Shown: positions 45,509 through 57,773 of the stretch, one piece after another
Position numbering within the stretch: position 1 is the stretch's first letter
How the letters are laid out: each line of letters begins with the position of its first letter
DNA from: Polyporus tsugae
Lineage: Eukaryota > Basidiomycota > Agaricomycetes > Polyporales > Polyporaceae
Direction: 5' to 3'
Length of the DNA: 64,000 bases
NCBI GenBank assembly: GCA_024305745.1
Contig: JAHRBS010000015.1
Location: forward strand, 310,001-374,000
Position numbers and translations under genes: made by a program
The notes under the pieces: model-generated
Databases searched by the model: none
What the model saw: only the letters and a program-made list of their open reading frames with translations
What the model was told of the DNA's origin: nothing

Positions 45509-47119
45509 GATGAAGAGTGTGTGGACGTGAAACTGCAGGTCGCGTCAGCAACGGTGGAAAGGAAAGGAATAGAGAACTTGAAGAGAGACTCACAGAGAGT
45601 TGGATGAAGTAAAGGCGAAAGAATAAGAAATCAACGAGCTCGAGGGAGAAGTGGTCAACACTGCTGGGGATTCCAAGCCGACCTTGCCCTCCCTTTTATA
45701 CTCCCCAGACCACCGAGGCTGCCATGCGCCGTGGGCCAGCTCCACCGTTCCGACGTTCACCAAGACGATGAGGGATAGCTGCGGGTGTGATCCTAGCACA
45801 TGCTCTGCAACAGTACCTCGATGGGCATGCAAAGCAGATACCCCGCCAATCAGTCGACCAGATGGCGTTGGAGTGTGGGTGCATCTGGGGTGCATCAGTC
45901 AGACCGGTCAGGCATCCGTTGTCGTCGTGGCACATTGCATCGCCTGTAAGTTAGTTGCCGGAGGCCCGGAGTCGGGAACTGTCTGTCGGGAACTATCTAC
46001 CAGCGAAAGGTCCAGTAAACAAGTTTAGCAAGGTAGCTAGGTGCTGGAGCTCACGAACGCTGATGAACTCAGCGCTGACGTGGTTCTATGACACGGCGTG
46101 CGGCGGTCCACGTCCACGTCGGATTGGGGGTAAGTACGCAAACCACATGTGTTCGCTTCGCTGTGTCTGTACCAGGTCTGTACTTTGTACCTCAGTTCTG
46201 GGAACGCTCAGTGAACGCTCCTATCACAGTGGGGAACACTGGCTCACGAGTGCGATCATCAACGGTGGCGTTGTCGTGAAGGGCGTTCCGTGGGCCGTCA
46301 ACATGGTAGCTCTGGTGAGCCCTGTGACCCACATGTTCAGGTTGGTTGCAACCCACAGCGGCTGCGTCGTCGTCGTCGCTGCGAGCGCGAGAGGCAACGG
46401 TCAGTATGCCTTAGGCAGGTCTGGGCAAGTGTTGGGTATCGGTGATTAGAAGCTTTGAAGCTTTACATGGGGGCGGTGGACTATTGTGACTATTAGTTGA
46501 GTGCTGAGAATACTTAGTCAGGTATAGTGACGCGAGCGCTAGCGACGTGGACTTAAGTCTTAAGTAATGTCTTCTCTGCATGATATTACTAACAACGACT
46601 CCGCCTCTGAGTCTCTGCGGCGTCCGATTTACTGGAGCCAGGATAAAACAATGTTGGGTAGGTGGAACAGCGATGCCAGGACATACCTTGTTTTCCGAGT
46701 CGAACAGGAACTTCGCACCAAGTCAGGGCGCTCAGGCTGGACCCGAGTTGGAGCGCAGAGCTCTAATTTTGTTCAATCAATATCGCTATATCAATAAATC
46801 ATGCATCATCGTCCAGATGGTGCGTATTCGTATCTCGTGTCTCGTAACATCCATGCGTATGTGCAATTGGCCACCCGTCTCTCCCCATGGTTTTCGCTCT
46901 CCGATTCGGGGTCCGATTCGGGGGGTATAAGCCGTCTGGTTACGAGACTAGTAGAGGGGTGGATCTCGCCTTGTAGTCGTGGTCCGAGGGAGGGATATAG
47001 GACTGACGTGGGTGCCACTGGGAACGTTGACCGCCCTCTGGAAACCTTTGTTGACAGGTGTTATCGATGGTTAACAACGGGGCGCTATAGTGCGTCAACA
47101 ACGGGTAACCCTTGTTAAT
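45509..47119. other. gene-poor intergenic region
   Basis: No gene recognised. 46090-46440 has some exon-like pieces with GT/AG sites but no continuous model. A 16-nt word, GTCTGGTTACGAGACT, occurs at 46934-46949 and also at 44119-44134 and 50272-50287, with partial similarity around it. Confidence 0.5.
45693..45700 (-). promoter_or_regulatory. TATA box of the small secreted protein gene
   Basis: TATAAAAG on the minus strand about 190 bp before the start codon at 45508. Confidence 0.55.
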
Positions 47120-47464
47120 GTTACAGCGCCTTGCAAAACGATAGCTCGCGCTCCACAACCTTGCCCTGAGTCAGGAAAATTCGAGGCCAATCTAGGCAGG
47201 AGGCCCCACCGTGCTCCACCGCGCTCTCGGGCCCGCTCTCCGTTTATCCTACGGATAATAGGGGATATTCATGTGCTCTACCACCGAGCTTCCACTGTAC
47301 AACCCTGAGAAGTTCGCCTAGCAGTTTCTCGTCCTCAAAGGGGGTCGTTAAAGTGAAAATGTCGTATACTCGAGTACACGCTGGGGCGCCTAAGGGTGTC
47401 GGTCCTGGAAAATTCCTGAGGAAGAGGGTGGAGCGCGAGCTATCGTTTTGCAAGGCGCTGTAAC
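47120..47464. mobile_element. 345-bp MITE with 37-bp perfect TIRs, mariner-like
   Basis: 47120-47156 and 47428-47464 are perfect inverted copies, starting GTTACAGCGCCTTGCAAAAC. If the target is TA (47122-47123 and 47461-47462) the element proper begins CAGCGCC, a pattern fitting Tc1/mariner superfamily elements. The inner halves continue as an imperfect inverted repeat. No transposase is encoded. The interior contains a tRNA D-arm-like word on minus but no tRNA. Confidence 0.78.
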
Positions 47465-48347
47465 GGAGTTATTAATATCTTAGGCTGGCACTATTGCAAG
47501 GAATCACCTCCATGAGTACTCGAGCTCGGAGTGAGCATACGTACAGAGCCGGTCAAGTTATCCTCCAAAGACGATAGCAATTGAGCAGCAGAGGAATTTA
47601 AGTGATCCCTCGTTGGGTTTGTGGCCGCGTTAGACACCCTAGAACCCTGCGCTGATTGACCCAGAACTGCACCACACCTGCACCTGTGAGGTCTACATAT
47701 CCACGTGCAGAACTGCCACGAACTTGCGAAGATCACAGTCCACGTTCTGTTCGTAATTGTCCAGAGTTGCGTAGGTATGTCGATTATCGTCAGGTGTTCA
47801 CGATTCCCAGCAGGCCGTCTTCGTTGCCGCCAACAAGCTGCCAATTATTCCCTTCATTCCAGGAATCCGGTGGCAATTCAGAGGGCAGTGCGGGGGCTGA
47901 ACGCGCAGGAGGTGGGAATAAAGGGATGTCATACGGCTACGGCAGCCTGAGCAGCGCCTCCGGTCCCTGCACCTGCACCTGCACGATCGACTCTGAACCC
48001 GACCACAGCGACGGCCTGCGCTCCTCCGCCTCGCCGATGTCCCCAAATTCTGAGGGATTGGCAGCCTCCTCGTGGCCGTCCCAGGCGACCGCGGCAGCGT
48101 GGTGTTGAGCGAGGACACCGTTCGAGACGAGATATGTTCATGGCGACCAGACTTGAACTTGCTACGGCATATGACATTTTGAGGAACGTGCACAGATATG
48201 CGCGCACAGCTGCAACGGATGCGCGTTTCGATCTGCGCGGCGGACGAAGAATTGCCAAAAGGCATGACCCAACCTGCGAGCACAGTCCAGCAAGATGACG
48301 GATTAACGGCACATACCATACAATACACCGTGACTGTCCGCTGGGAA
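47465..48347. other. intergenic, 3' side of SDR-like gene
   Basis: Several overlapping open frames on both strands (for example 47656-48108 and 47798-48328) with no signature; none supported. Confidence 0.5.
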
Positions 48348-50568
48348 TCACGAACTCATGGTCGCCATCTTTGGAGGTGACTCTCCAGACGGCGCCGGCA
48401 CCGACTCCCCCTTCTCCTTCTCCGCGGCCTCCTCCCTCGCCGCAGCCTCCTCCTCCTCCTCCACCCGCTTCGTATCCCTCGTCTCCCACTCCTTCAATCG
48501 TACCTCATACCACTCCCAGACAGCCCTCCCAACGGCCTCCCCACCGAACTCCCCGTCGTCCTCCAGGATGTTCTCCACTTTCGACTTCTCCTTCCCCTTG
48601 GTAGTCTTGCTGTCATTCGGCTCCGGGAGCGGCACGGCGGGCTTGGGCACGTCGAACTCTACGACCGCACACTCGCGATACAACGCGCCAGGCTTGAGCA
48701 CCTCGACGTTCGCGATCCTTGCCGGCCCCCGCCTCTTGCCCGACTCTGATCCCTCGTCAGGCGTCGCCTGGGCCTGAGCCTTCCGCACCTCGTCGTCCGC
48801 CGCGGCGTCGACCTTGAGCTGCGCGCGCTTGAGCGGTGTCGGAAGGAACAGGCAGTGCAACACCGTCTGCAGCGCCGACTCCGAGGTCTTCGTGAGTAAG
48901 ACCAGCGGCAGGAACAGCACGATATATGCGAGCGACCATCCACGTTCACCCGTGCCCAGCAACGGCGCGGTCGTGTCGCGCCGGCTGATGCCCGGGCAGG
49001 CGGAGACGGCAAGGATGTTCGAGGGGTGCGGCGCGGGGGGCTGGTTGGGCTCTGACCTCTCCTCGGCCTTGCGGTTCGGGAGGGAGTCGAGGATGCGCTG
49101 GAGGTGGCGGGTGACGATGACTGTGCGGAGGGCGCGGTGGCCCTCGCCGATGACGAGGGGCTGTGACGAGGGGGGAGAGGAGGTCGGAGTGGATGCGAGG
49201 AAGGCGGGAAACGTAGAGAGCGCGGCCGCGTAGAACGGATTGACGACCGAGATGATGCGGATGTCCCGATCGACGGGCGCGACAAGCAGGGCTGGCAGAA
49301 GGAGCGTGTTGATGAGGAACGACGCTAGCGACGCGGACTCCCGCTGCTCTGCTTCGCGCTGCTCCTTGTCTTTGCGGGCGTTTCCGCCGAAGAACCAGAT
49401 GCGGCCGATACTCGGGTATTCGTGCGCAAAGACGAGCGCGTCTATGCGGGTATCGTTCTGAGTGAGGAACGAGGTGCAGAACTTGCGGATGGAGGTAGCG
49501 GATGTTAGGTCGCAGTGCTCGGCGAATATGTTGTTGTTCTTTGTTGTTGAGCGGAGGAGCGGAAGGATGAGGGATGGGACAGGATGCGATAATGGGTAGG
49601 GTGACAGGGCGATGATACTGGCACCTCGTTTCGCTAGGGCTGTGAGGGTAACCAGGCCGAGCGGCGTGAATGGTCCCTGGAAAAGTTAGTCAGAGATAGT
49701 ACCAGGGTACAGATTGCGATGATAAAAGCGGCCGATAGGGAAGAATCAAAGCATATAGGGAAGCAACCGTCTGGGACTGAAGAATGCATAGATAATCCGA
49801 CCAGATCGACTTTCATTTTGAAGTTCGCCTCAGCATGGTTGAGATGAAGTGTCGCTGAGTGATGGGAAGCTTGTCCTGAGCTCCTCGTCCCCAGAGGATG
49901 AGTGGGGACTTTTCCCTGGAGGCCTTCGGCACGACCTCAATCGCTACCCACCGTCTTCGCCATAGACGTACACTTGGCGGGCGCATTTCCATCCGCTTTC
50001 CTGAAGGAAACGGACGGTATGCGCCATGCGGGGGAGAAGTCGTTGAAACTGGCCATATGCGTGATTTGGAGCATTGTCTTGTGCATAACCATGGTGCTCA
50101 GTCACGCCCAGATCACCGGACACAAGTGCTCACCGCTGGAGGGTTGTTGCTGAAGACTAGTAGAGAACCCCCGGCCGTCTACACCAAAGTCAACAGACAT
50201 TATACCCAAGCTCTTTGCACGGGCTATGCTCCGTCCCTTTTTGACCACATACATGACACTCTCGCTATCAGGTCTGGTTACGAGACTGGGATTGAGAGCA
50301 TGCGGACGGACTACATGAGACAAGGATGCCAGGTTGTCCCTTCCACACGCACCCAACCCCATGATAGTCCCTCCTCGATAATCCAACATCAATAGCAGCT
50401 CACCGTGAGGATGACCACTCGTGCATGCAGGTCACGTTCTCGGGTTGTTGAGCGGCCTTGTACATACGCGTAGATCACGACGAGGGCTGCAACTGCGACA
50501 GCGGCATGGGGCCAGTAGTTGAACGGGAGGACTGTGGTTGCGGCCGTGTACAAGACTTGAAGGACCAT
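48348..50568 (-). CDS. membrane-anchored SDR-like (Rossmann) protein
   Basis: Two exons, 50404-50568 and 48348-49676, give 497 aa. The N-terminus has a hydrophobic anchor (AAVAVAALVVIYAYV). The Rossmann start is RVVILT joined to GPFTPLGLVTLTALAKRGASIIAL across the intron, then CDLTSATSIRKFC and DALVFAHEY, which stands where SDR enzymes have NNAG. The usual TGxxxGxG is degenerate and I see no clear YxxxK, so catalytic activity is doubtful. The C-terminal part is unusual: GWSLAYIVLFLPLVLL second hydrophobic segment, then a charged tail with a Glu-rich coiled coil (RVEEEEEAAAREEAAEKEK). Fungal proteins of this type are mostly uncharacterised. The 727-bp intron is far longer than any other in the window. 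Confidence 0.8.
49677..50403 (-). other. unusually long intron of the SDR-like gene
   Basis: Phase-0 intron from GTGAGC to TTTCCAG. It joins VVILT to GPFTPLG, so the boundaries are well supported. It contains no gene, but carries the dispersed word GTCTGGTTACGAGACT (50272-50287), suggesting an inserted repeat. Confidence 0.65.
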
Positions 50569-50776
50569 TGGGGCTGCCTCCCGCCGACGATGGGGAGACC
50601 GATGAAGAGGGGAAGAGGGAGAGTACAACTTGAACTATTTGGCAGCTTGAGCGGCGAGCAGACTGAGCCGCAGTCCTCGTCATTACCATAGAGTACTCCG
50701 CGGGAATCGGGGCGCCCATTTACTGTCAGCCCCAGGCCGCGGCCCAGGGGTTCAAGTCTCTGACTCTCTGCCCATC

Positions 50777-52698
50777 ATGTCCTCGCACCGAATGCAATCT
50801 CAAACACCCGCTACTTCGTTTTCCATTGCGAAAGTTGAACAATTTTCATCCATAATATCGGACCTTCGGGATCGTACCGGACAACTAGGAAATCACATAT
50901 CTCGTTTTGTCCAAGAATCGCACCCTACCCTTCTCATGTGAGTTGTGTACCACTATAGCTCGCCGCAACAGAAATGAATGCTAATCAATACAGCAGACCA
51001 AGAGCAACTTCTTCTCATGAGGGGATTGCACACGTGGATTGGCTCAGGTTCCAGATGGTAGCTGCTTTGGATTGTCTAGCTCATACCACTGACCGAGCCA
51101 GCCGTACCCTTGGACGCCTTCGAAACGCGTATTCAGCCATCAACACCTTACCAGACGACATTCTTCGCTTGATATTCTCCCATGCGGTTACTTCAGACAT
51201 CGTCCCCATCGCGAACGTCTGTGCCCGCCGGCGGGAGGTGTGCCTCGCTGCTCCTGAGTTCTGGCGATATCTCGGGCTGGCGAACGACGGGCGGTCGACG
51301 TCGGATTACAATCGAACTTGCCAGTTTATCCATCTGGCATGCCTCGCAGGACATCCTCTCTCGCTCACGCTTGATGATGCAACGACAGACCATCGAGTGA
51401 CGAAGCTCTTCCGGTCGGTAGCCCACCTTGTCCAAGACCTCGAGGTACGGTCGTGGACAACTTCCGATGATTGGTTCCATTACGAGTTCCCCCGCCTGGA
51501 AGGTCTCTCAATAGAGAAGGATCCTTACCACCCGCCCTGCATATTCGTCCTTCCCACCACTTATGACAAACTGACGAGATTCGTCCTCCATGGCTCCAGG
51601 CTCAGCTCATATCGAGCTTTGCGGCACTATCGCAATCTCACCACGCTGTCTCTCGCGTACAACGAACGCCCGAACGACGATGACTTTGAGACGGACGAGC
51701 CTTTGTCTGAGGTTCTCGGTGCCCTTCCAGACCTGGAGTACCTCAAGCTCCACAGAGTACCTATCGCCCCACAGGAGGTCCTCAGCCTCTCGAGCACCCC
51801 TCGTTCACAGTCGACACCCTTCATATCCCTCTTCCGGCTCCGTAATCTTCATCTGGCCATGTACCCCCACGAACTCGCCGCTTTGTTGAGACACATTCAA
51901 ACATCCCCCGACAATTTGGCCCGCTTCAGCATCGCGTTGGACGCGCCGAAAAGCGCCGAGCCGAACTGGCAGCCAGGTTCTACCCAGAGGATCGCCCTTG
52001 AGACTTCCTTCTTCACCTCGCCGCTTCTACAGAGCCTTCCTGCACTGCCGACGTTCGATTCGCTCACGGTGGCCTTTTCTTGCTGTGTCCTTCCGTACAG
52101 TCGCGATGGCGCCGAATCCAGGTGGGGCTCCCTCGACACCCCTGCGACCATCCGGTTCCACAGGCCGGACTATGCTGAGAGTGGTAGCTCGCCGCTCACT
52201 GGCGGTCTACAACATGCTTTCGACACCTTGTTCGGCTCGACCGTGGAACAAGAACCCCTCCTCCAAGTTCAAACGCTCGTCATCCAATGCTCCCTCACCA
52301 CGGTGCCTACCGCTGCCCAGATCACGCATATCCTGCGATGTGTGCCCCGCATCCAGACGCTCGTCCTGGACGTCGATAGGTCGGATACAGGTCGAATGAT
52401 CGAGCGTCTAGTCCAGGCCCGCAAGGCGTCGTCAGTGCGACTCGCCCCGGATCTCCAGCTTGTTGTGTTGGACTTTGGCATCCTCAACAAAGATCGCCTG
52501 TATGGTCGCCTGCCGGAGACGTTAAAGCCCTTGGCAGTTCAGAAGGTTGCTTTCGTCGGGTTGGACTTGCGGATGAGGGAGAGGTGGCCTCCAGAAAATA
52601 ATGTGATGGATTCCTTCAGAGCCGAAGGTCTGGAGGTGACGTGGGGCGCGGCGCAACATCCAGATACATGGAAGAAGATACTTGCATTTAACGATTGA
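50777..52698 (+). CDS. F-box protein with leucine-rich C-terminal region
   Basis: Two exons, 50777-50937 and 50994-52698, joined AT/C in phase, give 621 aa. The F-box is clear: INTLPDDILRLIFSHAV...IANVCARRREVCLAAPEFWRYL at about residues 102-148; VCARRREVCLAAPEFW is the canonical VCRRWR..A..TP.LW-like half. The preceding 50 residues form an amphipathic helix (ALDCLAHTTDRASRTLGRLRNA). LRR-like segments follow (LTTLSLAYNE, LPDLEYLKLHRV, RLRNLHLAM, RIQTLVLDVDRS). Expected role: substrate adaptor of an SCF ubiquitin ligase, one of a large lineage-expanded family in agaricomycetes. The start at the first in-frame ATG of exon 1 is preferred over the ATG at 50974, which lies in the intron. Confidence 0.88.
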
Positions 52699-52934
52699 GG
52701 GTTGGCGCGAGTAAGCTACGTGCGTCCTTATCAGTGTTCTTCACCTCGCTTTGTAATGACAAAACCACCGGTTATTCTCCCACCTAGGTTCCCACAACAT
52801 CACTTTGCCCAGCGTGACTAAGGACCACGCAAGAAAGCTCAAGTCGCTGACTGAGATCATGTTCCCTCGGAACGAAGGAAGACTTCGCGAAGTTATATAA
52901 CTGGATCCTCTACAATTGTATATCAGAACCTAGC

Positions 52935-53992
52935 ATGCCACCGTCGACATCGCAAACCCACATGGTGAATTACGTCGTCACAGGCGCAACAGGCGGACTC
53001 GGCTCGCAAGTGTTCAAGCACCTCCTCCAGCTCGTCCCAGGTAAGCCGCCCATACTCCATTCGGATGCCCATCCCCCCAACGCATATCCCCGTCCACACA
53101 GCCTCCGACATCATCGTCTCCCTCTACAACCCGGCTGGCGCGACCCCCGAGATCGCCAACTCCGGCGTCGAAATCCGGCACGGGGACTACAACGACCCCG
53201 CGTCGCTCGACGCCGCCTTCGCGGGGGCGGACAAGCTCCTCCTCGTCTCCTCCCCGAGCATCGCGCACGCGCAGCGCGTCGCGCACCACACGGCCGCGAT
53301 CGACGCCGCGAAGCGCGCCGAGGTCAAGCATCTGTACTACACGTCGCTCGCGTTCGCGGGCGACAGCCGCGCGGCGGTCATGCAGGCGCACCTCGACACG
53401 GAGCGCTGTCTGAAGCAGAGCGGGCTGACGTACACGATCCTGAGGGAGGGCATCTATAGCGAGAGCTATTCGCTGTATTTCGGGTTTTGGGGCCCAAAGG
53501 AGGGGGGCGACGAGGTGCTGGTGCCGCATGGTGATGGCGGTATCGCGTGGGTGTGTAGGGAGGATCTGGGCGAGGGGACTGCGAAAATTATGGTTGGGGT
53601 AAGTGTTTATTGCTGTGTGACGGCGGTAGTACTCACCAGCCTCTTAACAGGGTGGCTACGAAAACGAGACTCGCCTGCTTTCGGGTTCGCGGTCGGTCAC
53701 CCTTACCCAGATCGCTGAGAAGGTCTCACAACTCCTCGGACGGAATGTCAAGCTCGTCATCGGGAGCGAGGACGACTACGTCCAACGCAATCTTGGGAAG
53801 AATGGTCCAAGGGGAGAAGAGGAGTTCTTGCGAAAGTGGGCGACGACGTACATATCGTTGGAGAGAGGTGAGCTGGATGTGGTGGACCCATTACTGGAGG
53901 AAGTTATCGGGAGACCGTTGAAGCCGTTCGAGCACACCCTGAATGAGACTCTGAACATCCATGGATCTGTCATGGAGCAATACGCCAAGTAG
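52935..53992 (+). CDS. NmrA-like NAD(P)-binding protein
   Basis: Three exons, 52935-53040, 53102-53598 and 53651-53992, give 314 aa, a normal length. Atypical SDR: the N-terminal dinucleotide loop is VVTGATGGLGSQV, followed by GDYNDPASLDAAFAGADKLLLVSSP and HLYYTSLAF, the usual NmrA/QOR2-type blocks. TILREGIYSESY and AWVCREDLGEGTAKIM are the C-terminal substrate region. Homologs include bacterial quinone oxidoreductase 2 and fungal NmrA, which bind NADP(H) as redox sensors or reductases; which applies here cannot be told. Two start codons are possible (52935 and the Met of MVNYVVTG ten codons later); the first was taken. Confidence 0.9.
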
Positions 53993-54118
53993 CTACTTTG
54001 TATATGCTGGATACGTTGATGTTATCGATTGCATGTTTATGTTGCTTTCTCCACCGTGGTATAAGTTCTGCGAAAGGCGTTCAGAAGGCAGCGCATTGGC
54101 CAGACGGTAACACTCACT

Positions 54119-55961
54119 CTAGGGAAATATTTGCGTTCCCTCCCCTCCGTCCAACCTAAATCTCTCCACGCCGTCCTCAGAGCCCCACGGCACCTCCTCC
54201 TCCCAATGGCTCACGACTATACACGCCTGCTCCTCCGTCAGGCCTCCGCCTCCGTCGCGCAAATACCGATGCGCAGCCTGCACCATCGCCTTGTCCATCC
54301 CCGCCCACGCCTCGTCCAGCAGCACCAGCGACGGCGCGCCGACCAGCGCGCGCATTAGCAGCACCATCGACTGCTCCCCGGGTGACAGTCCTGCAAACGA
54401 CTTCCGGAAGAACGTCTCGTCCGTAAATGTATCCGGGTGCGCGTACCACTGGCTTGGCCCAAGGTTGCGCATGACCTCGTGCATCCTTCCAACGCGCCAC
54501 TCCTCCTCCTGACTGCCCCCCACGAGCGGTATGCCATCCTCGGCCACCCCGACGCCCTTCGCGCCCTTGGGCACAAAGCCCCCGTCGAACCCCGTCCCAA
54601 CCGCATCCCACACCGACAAGCTGTGGCGGCGCGGGTACGCGTTGAACAGCTCGGGCGACACGCGCCCGATCCGCCGGTGCAGCAGGGGCGTCGCCCACTC
54701 CGCCCGCGCACGGCCGAAGAGACGGAGGCTGTCCGACTGGGTATACGACTGTGGATGCTCCCCGGTGAGCAGCGCGAGAAGCGTCGTCTTGCCCGCGCCG
54801 TTCTCGCCGATGAGGTGCCAGCGCGAGTTCGCGTGGACGGTCCAGCGGATGGAGGAGAGCACCTTGCGCGGGCCGTACTCGACGGTCACCCCGGTCATGT
54901 CCACGAGCGAGGTGCCTTTTGAGCGCTCTTTGTAGGTAGAGGGCTGGGACTTGGGCGAGCTGGGTGATGCGGAGGCTGAGGCGAGGGGCGCGGAGGGCGT
55001 AAAGAGGGTCGGGTAGATATCCTCTTTCCTTCCGGTGTGCACCTTTCCGCCGTCCTCGATCAGGGCGACGTGGGTCGTCCAGTCTGGGAGCGGGTCCTGC
55101 TCGCGAAGGCCGATGATGACATGGGGTGATGCTAGTTTGTTCTTGAGCTCTTCGAGCAGCGCGAGCAAGATTCCGCGCGACTTTGCGTCAAGACCAGCTT
55201 GCATGTGCAAGGAATAAAACATGTGTCGCGTACGAAACAAATCAAGAGCAGCACTTACTCAATGGCTCGTCCAAGAGTAACAACCTCGGGTCCTCCAAAA
55301 ACGCCTTCGCGATCCTCGCCCGCCTCGTCTGCCCATTACTCAGCGCGACCATCGGCAGGTCCAGCAAGTTCGTCAGTCGCAGCCTCCCCACCAGGAACTC
55401 GAACCACGCCTGCCTCCTCCCCCTCGCCCTCTGCCCCTCCTCCGTCTCGATATCCATCTCCCTCTTCGCGTTCTCATGCAGCGCGGGGATGGCGAGCGGG
55501 TGCGCAGGCCGCACGATGTCCGGGAAGAACGTCTCCCGCAGCGTCTGCCGGTCCCCCTCCCTCATTGCTCCGTACCGCGCTGTGAAGTCGTAGAACCCAT
55601 CGCCCGACGCCTGCCCGCGGTGCGCGAAGCGTACCATGTGGACGTACCTGTGCGGGTCTGCGTCCTCGAGGAACGGGAAGATGCCCCCAGGCGGGGGGGC
55701 GGGGGGCGTAACGCGGTGCGTGCCCGTGAGCGCACCGAACAGGGCGGCCTTGCCCGCGGCGCTGTCCACGCTGACAACGGCCCAGGACTCGTTGGGACCA
55801 ATGACAAGGGAGACGTCGTGGAGGGTGGGCGTTTGGGAGCCGAGCTCGTAGATGGACGACTTTGGGATGTTTATGATGGGAAGGCCGGAGTCTGATGCAC
55901 CGCTGGAAAGTAGCCTGAGGTGGAGACGAGGCAGACGTCCGAGGTGGTTAGGCCATTGCAT
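54119..55961 (-). CDS. twin ABC ATPase without membrane domain (YDR061W/ModF-like)
   Basis: Two exons, 55259-55961 and 54119-55197, give 593 aa. Two nucleotide-binding domains and no membrane segments. Domain 1: GPNESWAVVSVDSAAGKAALF, where the Walker A threonine/serine after GK is Ala, then the signature LSNGQTRRARI and Walker B LLLLDEPLTGLD (formed across the intron). Domain 2: intact Walker A GENGAGKTTLL, signature LSPGEQSMVLL and Walker B LVLLDEAWAGMD. Layout is as in yeast YDR061W and bacterial ModF, whose function in fungi is unknown. The N-terminus (MQWPNHLGRLPRLHLRLLSSG) is basic and could be a mitochondrial presequence. The asymmetric loss of the first Walker A suggests one degenerate site. 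Confidence 0.88.
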
Positions 55962-56500
55962 TTCGTATTGCTCTGAACCCTCCGATGCACTGAGCGAGCG
56001 AGCGAGGGCAGGTAGGAGATGGTGGCGGGAGGGAGAGGCATGGTGGTCGACTCATCGTGTAGCCTTCGTCAACGTTACGGTAGGTTACATAAGAGAAACC
56101 ATGACTCCGTTAAGTTCATAGCATGCATAATTGCCGTCGTTGTCTGTTAGAAATTGGTATTGCTGCAAGAGATGAGGGATATATAGTTACCCCAGACGAA
56201 GTTCACAAGCAGCATGGGTGGTGGCAGTTCGAGCCTGGAGGCCAACCCGGTGAACACGCTCAGGCCAAGGGGCCTCTCACCCAAAATAAATGCACACAGA
56301 GATTCTTGGTTATCAAGCATAGCGTGTTGCATTTGTGCATGGGCGTATGGCATTGTGGAGTATGCATACATGGGTCATGACATGGGAGGCGGTAGGGGAA
56401 GCACCAATGGCTCAGTGTACATATGCATCCCGAGAGAGCGAAGTGAAGCGTGCAAGGTGATAGGATAGACGACAGCGAGCGACAGACAAGGTTAAGACAT
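55962..56500. other. intergenic between ABC and uL23 genes
   Basis: Upstream side of the ABC gene and 3' side of uL23. Overlapping short ORFs on both strands (56123-56380 and 56147-56371) are mirror images of an open stretch; no gene supported. Confidence 0.5.
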
Positions 56501-57149
56501 TTAGATGAAGCCAATCTACGAAAGGATGTGTACGTTAAATATTTGAGAGAAACGTTCGTAAACCGATGGTGCACACCTTGTTCGCAACGTCAAGCGCGTC
56601 ATGGTCAGCCGTCAGGCGGACGTACGCCTTCTTTTTGCCATCGGGGCTGAGGTACGATGTATAAGTCGCGTGATAAGCAAATCAGATCGAGGACGAAAAC
56701 ATACCGGATGAGGGTGTTGACCTTTGCGGCCTGAACGTCGTAGAGCTTCTTCACCGCATCCTTGATCTGACGCTTGTTCGCACGAATATCAGTGATGAAA
56801 ACAAGAGTGTTGTGCTCCTCGATCTTCTTCATAGCTGACTCCGTGTTCAGTGGCGATACAATCGTCCTGAACTGGTCCATGCGAGGGGCATGGGGGATGG
56901 ACTTGCGGGGGTACTTCGGTTTACGGGGAAGGCGGAGGGTCTTCGGGCGGTGGAAGGAGACGGAGTAGCGCACTTTGCGCGCAGCGTGTGCGTGCGTGCC
57001 GTGGAGCGCAGCCTTTTTCGCGGCCTTAGCCTTCGTGTCCTTGTCCGACGCTGTACGATTGGCATGAGGTTCGAGATGCCGGTACGAAAAAGATAACACA
57101 ACGCACTCTTGGTCGTCGCCTTGCCCTTGGGAGTCTTCGTGGAGGCCAT
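56501..57149 (-). CDS. RPL25: 60S ribosomal protein uL23 (L25/L23a)
   Basis: Large-subunit protein near the polypeptide exit tunnel; it is a docking site for SRP and nascent-chain factors. Four exons (57107-57149, 56705-57050, 56577-56646, 56501-56515) give 157 aa. N-terminal Lys/Ala-rich extension ([25 protein letters not shown]), then the eukaryotic core [24 protein letters not shown], the globular domain [48 protein letters not shown] and [20 protein letters not shown]. The last exon is only 15 nt (IGFI and stop), the conserved end of the family; reading through without splicing would give an unrelated tail, so the intron is accepted. Confidence 0.95.
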
Positions 57150-57773
57150 TGATGATCTTGATCTAGGGGGAGACAGCGAGTTAGACATGGTGTGTCGACG
57201 GGAGGATGCCGCAGGTCTGCGTGCGGGCTCTCGACGTGGGTAGCAAGGGATATATGTCCCCCGTAAACATTCCACCGATCCCAAACGGAGTCTTCAGATC
57301 CGAGACCGTCCCAGCAGAACCTCCCAATCCGGCTGGGCATACCCTCCCCATCCAGTCATCCAAAGCCCCATCCATCCATCCAACCTCTTCAGCCCGTCCA
57401 TTTCCCCCCAAACCCCTCCCAGCACATCGAGAGTCCTTCGCATGCCCCATGCAGACATTAATTGACGACAGAAATTGGATACTCACCTTGATGATGCCGC
57501 CTGTGTTGTGGATGGCAGATTTTGGCGGCTCGCAATGTCCAGAGGATGTGACCGTGACGCCAGTGAAGCGTTACGGGACTTTGTCACAGCCAGTCACCTC
57601 CTAGGTCGGCCCGTTGTGCCGGGTACGTCATACCGGGCGCCCAAGCTGGCTGCGCTGTTCGAGCTCCTTGCTGCGAACGACGACGACGGGGTCCACCAAC
57701 ACGCGCGTCGCGGCCCCGAGTGTAGACTCATGCTGGCATAGCATATCCCAACAAAAAATCCCCGCATTTTACG
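57150..57773. other. divergent promoter region of uL23 and the vacuolar protease
   Basis: Pyrimidine-rich on the plus strand around 57290-57420 (CCCATCCATCCATCC-like), consistent with a ribosomal-protein leader or promoter on minus. No gene seen. Confidence 0.5.

Noticed and set aside
47270..47300. tRNA D-arm-like word on minus (GCTCGGTGGTAGAGC) inside the MITE
   Set aside because: The following anticodon arm and T-arm do not form; at most a tRNA-derived remnant.
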